64,000 nt of DNA from Lagopus muta. Its lineage: Eukaryota; Chordata; Aves; Galliformes; Phasianidae. The stretch covers positions 13,671,531-13,735,530 of the forward strand of contig NC_064448.1 in NCBI RefSeq assembly GCF_023343835.1. The letters are read 5' to 3'. Shown here piece after piece: positions 58,501 to 64,000 of this stretch. How positions within the stretch are numbered: position 1 is the first letter of the stretch; each line of letters starts with the position of its first letter. The notes under the pieces are model-generated. The model was not told the origin of the DNA. It did no database searches and saw nothing but the letters and a program-made list of their open reading frames with translations. The position numbers and the translations under genes are program-made.

Positions 58501-58786
58501 CTTACAGTAACAAAACCTTTTAGGAGATCAGATTTTCTTGCATCAAAAAAAGCTGCAACCATTGATCAAGACCACAAGTTTAAATGCAAGTTCGTGGACT
58601 GTTCAAAATCATTCCGCAAAGCCAAGTTATTGCATTATCACATGAAATATTTTCATGGAGTGGACAAGTCTGCAGAATCACAGCAGAACCCGGTAAAAAG
58701 GCACATTCAAACCAGAGCTTCTTTGGCTTCTGAGAAAGCTAACCGAGAAAGGTCAAAAAGAGGATGGAGCACAGCTGGTTCACTGT
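37502..58786 (+). CDS. PHF20: PHF20, PHD finger protein 20 (NSL-complex chromatin reader), 3' partial
   Basis: Coding exons: 37502-37584, 43864-44035, 44251-44335, 45069-45148, 48126-48513, 48874-48981, 49510-49686, 50482-50655, 58508-58786. They join in phase to give 515 residues, about half of the roughly 1010-residue family length. Domains: Tudor/MBT-like 1 about 4-69, Tudor 2 about 86-140, lysine-rich acidic/basic linker, AT-hook KRKRGRPP at 257-264, a C2H2 zinc finger at 449-472 (C449, C454, H467, H472). The PHD finger and C-terminal helix lie beyond the window. PHF20 reads dimethyl-lysine (histones and p53) through Tudor 2, whose cage residues W97 and Y103 are present, and belongs to the nuclear KAT8/MOF-NSL acetyltransferase complex. 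The Tudor pair and AT-hook region agree with PHF20 and not PHF20L1. The start was chosen for its Kozak context (A at -3) and an in-frame TGA at 37490. Confidence 0.95.
38116..38184 (+). repeat. Interrupted poly-T tract
   Basis: About 69 bases of T broken by two identical GTTC interruptions, so the tract looks like two TTTGTTCTTT blocks around a long pure T run. It is followed directly by GTCAGCTACTGCAGG. Confidence 0.9.
38268..38330 (-). repeat. Short CR1 3' scrap, minus strand
   Basis: AATCACGGAATCATGAAATG followed by GGCCTGGATTGGAAAGGGCC resembles the reverse-complemented CR1 tail. It is only about 60 bases and diverged. Confidence 0.6.
43864..44035 (+). CDS. PHF20: PHF20 exon: Tudor 1 body
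   Basis: Completes W28 and encodes residues 29-85, including [19 protein letters not shown] and [20 protein letters not shown], then GCA|GTAAGT. The dense aromatic core is typical of the MBT/Tudor-like first module. Confidence 0.96.
44251..44335 (+). CDS. PHF20: PHF20 exon: Tudor 2, first part
   Basis: Encodes [20 protein letters not shown] and KVTSVNKD. It carries W97 and Y103, expected lysine-methyl cage residues, and ends GATG|GTAAGG. Confidence 0.96.
44336..45068 (+). other. PHF20 intron (733 bp)
   Basis: GTAAGG to CAAACTTCAG. Nothing recognisable inside except a T11 run near 44879-44890. Confidence 0.75.
45069..45148 (+). CDS. PHF20: PHF20 exon: Tudor 2, second part
   Basis: Encodes [20 protein letters not shown] and KAFSKDQ (residues 114-140), then CAG|GTAAGT in phase 0. 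F120 and Y121 are likely to close the Tudor 2 cage. Confidence 0.96.
45149..48125 (+). other. PHF20 intron (3.0 kb)
   Basis: GTAAGT to TTTATTCTAG. It contains the G-run/TA repeat at 45443-45492. The rest has no recognised repeat or gene. Confidence 0.7.
45443..45492 (+). repeat. Duplicated TATATAATGGGGGG unit
   Basis: Two copies of TATATAATGGGGGG flank an AT-rich core of ATATACATAAATAAATA, a compact direct repeat of G-run and TA tract. Confidence 0.7.
48126..48513 (+). CDS. PHF20: PHF20 exon: charged linker and AT-hook
   Basis: Encodes residues 141-269 plus one base. Extremely Lys/Glu-rich ([12 protein letters not shown] at the start, [11 protein letters not shown] in the middle), consistent with a disordered linker, ending in the AT-hook KRKRGRPP (257-264), a minor-groove AT-tract binder. 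The donor is the non-ideal CAG|GTTTGT. Confidence 0.95.
48874..48981 (+). CDS. PHF20: PHF20 exon: QTLQP / ELRRRK block
   Basis: Completes E270 and encodes [20 protein letters not shown] and [15 protein letters not shown], then one base before GTGAGT. The basic ELRRRK and KRPR patches match the PHF20 region after the AT-hook and could serve as a nuclear-localisation signal. Confidence 0.93.
48982..49509 (+). other. PHF20 intron (528 bp)
   Basis: GTGAGT to TCTGTTCTAG. No repeat or RNA gene recognised. Confidence 0.75.
49510..49686 (+). CDS. PHF20: PHF20 exon: RRRSSRLS block
   Basis: Begins CTCAGGAAAAATTG, completing a serine, then [32 protein letters not shown] and a Ser/Thr/Glu-rich tail to ESEKG; donor AAGG|GTAAGC. 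The RRRSSRLS motif is characteristic of PHF20. Confidence 0.93.
49687..50481 (+). other. PHF20 intron (795 bp)
   Basis: GTAAGC to TCCCTTCTAG. It contains an (ATTTT)n microsatellite at 50265-50293. Confidence 0.75.
50482..50655 (+). CDS. PHF20: PHF20 exon: acidic Ser/Thr linker
   Basis: Encodes residues 365-422 ([20 protein letters not shown] onward), acidic and disordered, to AAAT before the weak donor CAG|GTTCAA. It is the least conserved exon; it is placed by phase, by the SFG motif and by its position relative to the zinc-finger exon. Read-through of the donor adds 11 codons before TAA at 50685-50687. Confidence 0.8.
50656..58507 (+). other. PHF20 intron (7.9 kb)
   Basis: GTTCAA to TTGTTCTTACAG. 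It contains the TTTCC/poly-T tract at 52481-52525 and an A-rich stretch at 52983-53014. No CR1 or embedded gene is recognised. Confidence 0.65.
52481..52525 (+). repeat. (TTTCC)n followed by poly-T
   Basis: Three TTTCC units run into about 29 consecutive T in the PHF20 intron. Confidence 0.85.
58508..58786 (+). CDS. PHF20: PHF20 exon: C2H2 zinc finger
   Basis: Completes V423 and encodes [20 protein letters not shown], then the zinc finger C449-x4-C454-x12-H467-x4-H472 ([11 protein letters not shown] to HYHMKYFHG), then a basic Ser-rich tail to the donor CTGT|GTAAGT. The finger is of unknown ligand in this family. It is the last coding exon seen in the window. Confidence 0.95.
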
Positions 58787-61700
58787 GTAAGTATCTTGCT
58801 GATTTTTTTCTTTAACAGCAGCAAGCAGGACAGGGTGGAAAACAATTTTCTTTTGGGCTGGAAGAGTCTTCTTATGGCTGCAGCTTGCATATTTCGTTGT
58901 GGAGAAGCATAATGATATCTCTAAACATTCAGTTTTAGAGAAGGGAAAACTGAAGAAATTGCCTCATCTAGAAACACTGATGGAGTTCTGTGATGAGGTG
59001 ACTGTGCAGCCTGTCTTATTTCTTCGTAACAGCTTTCTCATGTATTAAATCTGTTCTTTTTTCAGAACTACTATCCCTTGACTTTCTGGTCCTTTTTTCC
59101 TTCTGTCTGTGTCAAAAGCCTAACTAGTATTGCTGGAAGACTTCTTCTGTCCTTTCTTGTACTGAGGTAACAGTCCGGATAACTCAACTTCTCTTGCTTC
59201 TCACTTTGCTCTTCACATTTCCCAGTCCTTTCTCAAGATTGTACTTATGTGCTAGTGTAGAAGTCTGCTGGTGGTTTTGCTGGACCTGGGAAAGAAATCC
59301 TAGTGTTTAACAAGTGCAGTTGCTACAGCTGTTCTTGAAAGATACTTCTGCACCTGGTGGGTAGTGGAAAGGGAAGACCTCAGTGTAGCCATTGGAAGGG
59401 AGGAAAATCAGAACTCTTCTTCAGTTGTAACTGCTTTGCAGTCTTCAGAATAATGTTATTTCTTCTTCTCTGTTCCATTCTTTGAAGTTCTTTGTTCCTG
59501 GTGTATTGAATACATCAGAGTGACAGTCGTGGTGCCCCTGTGTACTGATGTGGGTACTGATCGTGTGTCCAGACTGCTCTTGTGGGCAGGTTTCACCTGG
59601 TGTCCTGGATCCATGAGTATTACCTCTCTCTTGTCTTCTGACTGGCCCTGTTTTGTAAAATCCAACTTTCTCTTTGCCAAATTCTCTGGTCCTTGTAAGT
59701 GTTGTTACATTTTCCTCACAATTTTTGATCTTTCATGTTGTTCTGTATAATCAAGGATTTCAGAAATCTTTCAAGTTGTTCACTGAGTTACCAGCACGAT
59801 GTAGCAGAATGTATCTTGCTTTACATAGTTTCATGTCTGCCTTTCCTAATGCACCCAGCAAACCTTTTTTCACTTGAGACATTAGTGCTGGTTCCTAACA
59901 AAACAGTGTAGCTGAACGTACTGCTACAGCAAGTAAACTGCTTTACCTGGGGTGCTTCTGTGATTCCAAATAATGCAAAGGTGTGAGATTTAATTACTTA
60001 GAGGTGCCTTTTCTTTAGCTGTGTTAGAATGTGCCAGCTTCTGTCTGTTACTTGGAATGCAGCTTGCATGTAACTTCACTGCCTGTGGAAGCAGAGCTGG
60101 ACATGAGCAGTGAGGAGAGCAGGTGGCACCGCGCTGATGGGAACAGGCTTCTGCTTTGTTTTCATAGCAGGCTTCTGTTCTGCTTTTGGAGATGCTATGC
60201 AACTAGTTCAGTTTAAAAAGTAGTTCCCCGCTGATTGTCTTGAATGAACTGACGTGTGGCTCAAGATCTTGACCTTTTCATTACTCCTTTCCTCAAAGTA
60301 TGTCCTGTTGATGTGATGACATCATCTTGGCAGCACTGGCAGGTAATTGTTTATAGCATTACTTCTTTAAGTCTCCACTCCTTTCTTTCCTCTATGGTGA
60401 GTGGATACTTGTAACCCATGTGTGTGCTTCCTAGCATATCCCTGCAAGTAGCTCCTTGGCTGTGCTGACAGCTGGTGAATAGTGAGTCAAGGTGGAAAGG
60501 GTAGAATTTCATGCTTGCTATCAAAGCTGGCTGTTATGGAGACACAGAAGCTTTTCCTTTGATGTGGAAAAGGGATGTCATCGTTCTGCATTTGTATTAC
60601 AGTGCCTGATTACTTAGTTGTTTGTATTTTGTTGAACTTTTTCTTAACTCTTGGGATTTATCCTGTACCACAAATTCTAAAATGGAGTTAATGGGACTTA
60701 CAGACTCGTACTGTTTCATGTTGTGTTCTTTTTCCAAGCATCATTTCTGTTAGTAATTACCCGAATAGGAAGACCGTGCTGTGGGATGCAAGAAGGAACA
60801 AATCAGATTCTAATTTCTTTATACTTAAATAGAGATTCTGAAATTTCAGCATTTAAACTGTAGTAAATTGTACAATTGGGAACTGGCTTCAAAAGATTAA
60901 TGTGGCTAGGAAGACTGATGTGGAAATACTTGTCCTGTCTGTCTTCCTTCTGAGGCAGGAGCTTACCTTGGCTGTGCCAAATTTGACAGATACCTCTCTA
61001 AATTTTGCAGTGGCTTTTCATAGCATCATAGAATATCCTGCATCAGAAGGGACCCGCAGGAATCACTGAGTCCAACTCCATTTAATGGAAGTGAAAGAAA
61101 GCTGCTTAGCTGCTATTTTAAATTGTCCTTGCCTGATCAGAATGATACAGACTTGAATGGCTCCTGAATGCTTCTAAGCAATGCTACCTTTCTTTATCGG
61201 GAAATACGAGATCATCATGATGAAAACTCCTCCCCAGCGCTGTAATGCTCAACTCCACGAGGGCTGCTCCTATTTGGTCTTTCCTGAAAGAACCATTCTG
61301 TGCAGACAGTGAGGCAGCTGGTTTGGGGTCTCCCTGGAATATAGGAGCTGCAGGTATTTCTGCCCTCAATTTTTAAGTTGCTTTGCACCTCTGCAGGTAT
61401 AATATAGAAACAGATGCAACTCCTTAGTTTCAGAGGAAAATCAAGATCTCTACAAAATGTTTTAAGCTCATGCAACAGCATATAAGATTTTTGGGCAGGG
61501 CTTTAACATTGCTTCTTAAAGTTTGTCTTAGAAGGAAGATGCCTTAGAATTTTGATGATTCAAGTTGAGACGTTCTCTCAAATTTGTTACCTCAAAATTG
61601 AATGTTGTGTATTGTCTGCTAAATTTTGGGGCAGAGTTGCTTGGTGATGGTGATTGATATAGTGAAAGAAAGGAGTGGAACCATTTTCCATGTCTGTATA

Positions 61701-64000
61701 CTTTATAGTAAAATACTTTTTTTTCTCTCTTTATAGTCACAACTTTTTCCTTTGCAAAATCACTGACGTTTCACCATTGCTAAAACATGTTTGCACCCTG
61801 CAAACATTTCATGTAAGTTGTTTCCTCTGAAGGTGGCAGCTTTCTTCAGCTCTGTGTGGGCATCCTGTTGTATGTGAAGTACCCACTCAGGGTTTTTGGG
61901 AAGGTTTGTTGTGTCCTGGCTTGGACCACTTAAAGGGATTTGGAGGCTCATCAGAGCTTGCTTCCTGCCTTTCTGCCGGGGGGTGCTGAACAAATTTTCT
62001 GAAGCCTGCAAGTCAACTTGTGGCAGACTTCAGTGCTCGAGCAGCTGCTGGGCCTCACCTCGCATGTGAACAAGCGGGGCACTTTGTGTGCAGAGAAATG
62101 CTGCTGAAACCTTCTCAGAGTTGGCTGCAGTACTCGTAGTTCTGTTAATAAGCACTCGGTGCTGACAGGCTTCATGCTTCCCTCAGCCTGACAGTCGTAC
62201 TGGCAGGGACTTCACCAGCTGCTTATGAAGGTAACCTTACCTTCATATTCCCAAGACACGGCTCAGCTCTGCAGAGGAGTCTTGCTCTGTGTGAGGTTAA
62301 ACTGGTTTGGAGAATTCAAAAATACCTTGCAGCACGGGGCTGTGTTGTTTGGGGGGTTAGAGTATACATGGAGCCTGAGTCTGGCAAGTTGCTACCAGTG
62401 TTGGCCCTGCTGCTGTCCTTGCCATGAGGAACAAAAGAAATCAGAGGACGTGCAATTTGTATTTCAGGGACCACAGAAAATCTCTCCTGCTGATGAGTCC
62501 TTTGGTGATACTTATGGAGAAGAAAACGTGCACTTTGTCAGAGGGCTTGAATTTTTGTATGTGCCCACACTGTTAGAAAAGCATCACAAGTGTCTTAGTG
62601 TCAGGAACGCATACCTTTGTTTGCTTAGTGATCATAACCACGTGTACAGAGGCTGCAGGGTGGCACACTTGCTTTGCTGGCTTGAACTTAGCCAAGGTGT
62701 CTGCTGTCAGCTGGTGGCTGTTAGCATGTGGCCCGATGGCTCTCAGCTCAGTGGGTTTCAGGGTGGTGCGTTGGGGCGGTTGCCCCTTGGCTTGGTGGAA
62801 GAAGGTACACAGGGCTGCTGTGAACACAGGGTTTGTTGTCCCCGGAGGAGGTGAGGAGCTGCGTTAGCAGCCTGTGTTCTGTAGAATTGCCAGTCAGCCT
62901 GTGGCTTATCTCAAGATACTGCATGTGGTTTGTGGACTGTGTGTCAAATTCCTTAGTGTAAGTCAAGGTAAGAGGCCTTCCCTTCTTGAAAATACGAAGG
63001 ATATTCTCAGCACGTGATTTCATAGCTGCTGATGGTGAGCACTGTACAACAGACAGCAATTGGAGTTAAATCTTTTCGATTCCTGTGAAGGTTGAATTAT
63101 CTTCATAACTGGGACCTGACATCTGTGTTCCTTTGGACAGAAGGCTACTGCATTGCCTGTCACTGAGTTTTGAGACATGTTCAGGTTTAAGTTCCTCTGG
63201 ATGCTCTATCTGGCTAGTCACCATGGTTTCTGCATGGCTGAGATGGTTGAGCACAGTTCTCCATTTTACTACAGCCTACAGTACAGGCTTGTGTTGTTGC
63301 TTGGTAACCTCAGCGGAGTGCAGGAACAAGTACTTGACAGAGAAGTTACTTATGAGGTGTGTTGTGTGCTCTCAGCTTTTTTTGAAACCACATCAGGATT
63401 TCTGTGACAGGGACAAGACGGAGATGGAAATGTTCTATGGTAGTGAAGGCTGGCTCAGGGGGCAGGGAGCACAGAGGGCATAGCACACTGCACGTCGTGC
63501 TGAGAAAGAGGCTGGGGAATGTGCACGTTCATAAATAAAATTAGTTGTGGTCATTACAGTTGCTTTTCATTCTTTTGGGGCCTAATTTAGAAATTGACCT
63601 GCTTCGTGTTAGTGAGGTTTGAAAGTGTTCTGAGAGAAGACTCCATTATTGGAATGCTTAAAAATTTAGGTCTTGTGCTGCAAGTTTAGTCTGTACACTT
63701 TCAAAACAAACAAAAACAATCCAAAATGTATTTAATAACTATTACTGCAGCAAGGTACCTGGCATGTGATTGAGTATCTTGGGACTCTTCCAAAAACGTA
63801 TCACTGGTGGCTGGAGAATATTACAGAAATGGAGTAACCTTTGTGCATTGTAAAAGATGCAACATGTTCTTAAACAGAAAAAACTTCCTACACTTTCACT
63901 CTTACAAAGCTAAACAGCCTCATGGGTGTAAAACAGGCCTTGTTCCACCTGGAGACTCTGTACGTGGCTGTGAGCCTGCAGGAACCATTTTGGAGAGCTG
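58787..64000 (+). other. PHF20 intron continuing past the window end
   Basis: No acceptor followed by the expected Ser-rich and lysine-rich PHF20 sequence is found, so the next coding exon is downstream. Contains one CR1 scrap. A 209-codon frame at 62225-62854 is in no compatible phase with PHF20 and is not believed. Confidence 0.6.
61019..61080 (-). repeat. CR1 3' scrap, minus strand
   Basis: CATAGCATCATAGAATATCC followed by AGAAGGGACCCGCAGGAATC and GAGTCCAACTCC is the reverse complement of a CR1 tail and the first bases of its 3' UTR; only about 60 bases remain. Confidence 0.75.

Noticed and set aside
59066..59095. TTTTTTCAG acceptor as the next PHF20 exon
   Set aside because: Joining to the T left at 58786 gives TAA immediately, and the following sequence has no Lys/Ser-rich PHF20 character.
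62225..62854. 209-codon + strand frame near the window end, with an internal TTTCAG that looks like an acceptor
   Set aside because: PHF20 needs a phase-1 continuation after 58786; from that acceptor the required frame hits a stop within nine codons, and the product does not resemble any part of PHF20.

Overview
This is a vertebrate nuclear window, most likely from a bird and plausibly a galliform such as chicken. The grounds are long genes with GT-AG introns, a large CpG-island promoter, and interspersed repeats that are all recognisable CR1 LINE fragments (3' ends built around the ATTCTRTG-type tail), with no Alu, L1 or B elements seen. There are no bacterial operons, CRISPR arrays, tRNAs or rRNAs that I can support.

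Region 1 (16-19884, + strand) holds nine coding exons, phase-consistent and running to a stop codon, of a RhoGAP of the ARHGAP39/Vilse family: two WW domains, a long disordered linker with twin YDEP motifs, a MyTH4 domain and a C-terminal RhoGAP domain with its arginine finger. The true N-terminus (roughly 25-30 residues) lies upstream of the window. As I recall mammalian ARHGAP39, the folded domains match well but the linker does not. Together with its position next to PHF20, this suggests a sister paralogue rather than ARHGAP39 itself. Its introns carry two + strand CR1 fragments, plus a small membrane-segment ORF and a long antisense ORF that deserve a second look. A probable 3' UTR of about 2.3 kb ends near AATAAA signals at 22164 and 22246.

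Region 2 (about 22.2-26.5 kb) is intergenic. It has a minus-strand CR1 end at 24.8-25.0 kb that abuts a CpG island of about 2 kb (25.2-27.4 kb).

Region 3 (about 26.55 kb to the window end, + strand) is the 5' half of PHF20, a double-Tudor/AT-hook/C2H2/PHD reader of the KAT8 (MOF)-NSL acetyltransferase complex. It has a TATA-less promoter (GC-box cluster and a YY1-type site), a non-coding first exon, two candidate 5' UTR exons, a start codon at 37502 with an upstream in-frame stop, and nine coding exons giving 515 residues. The PHD finger and C-terminus lie beyond position 64000. Introns hold CR1 fragments, poly-T tracts and AT-rich microsatellites.

The two genes are transcribed in the same direction and are not functionally coupled in any obvious way: one is cytoplasmic Rho/Rac signalling, the other nuclear chromatin reading. 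Their adjacency is informative mainly as paralogon evidence, because the human paralogues ARHGAP39 and PHF20L1 both sit on 8q24.
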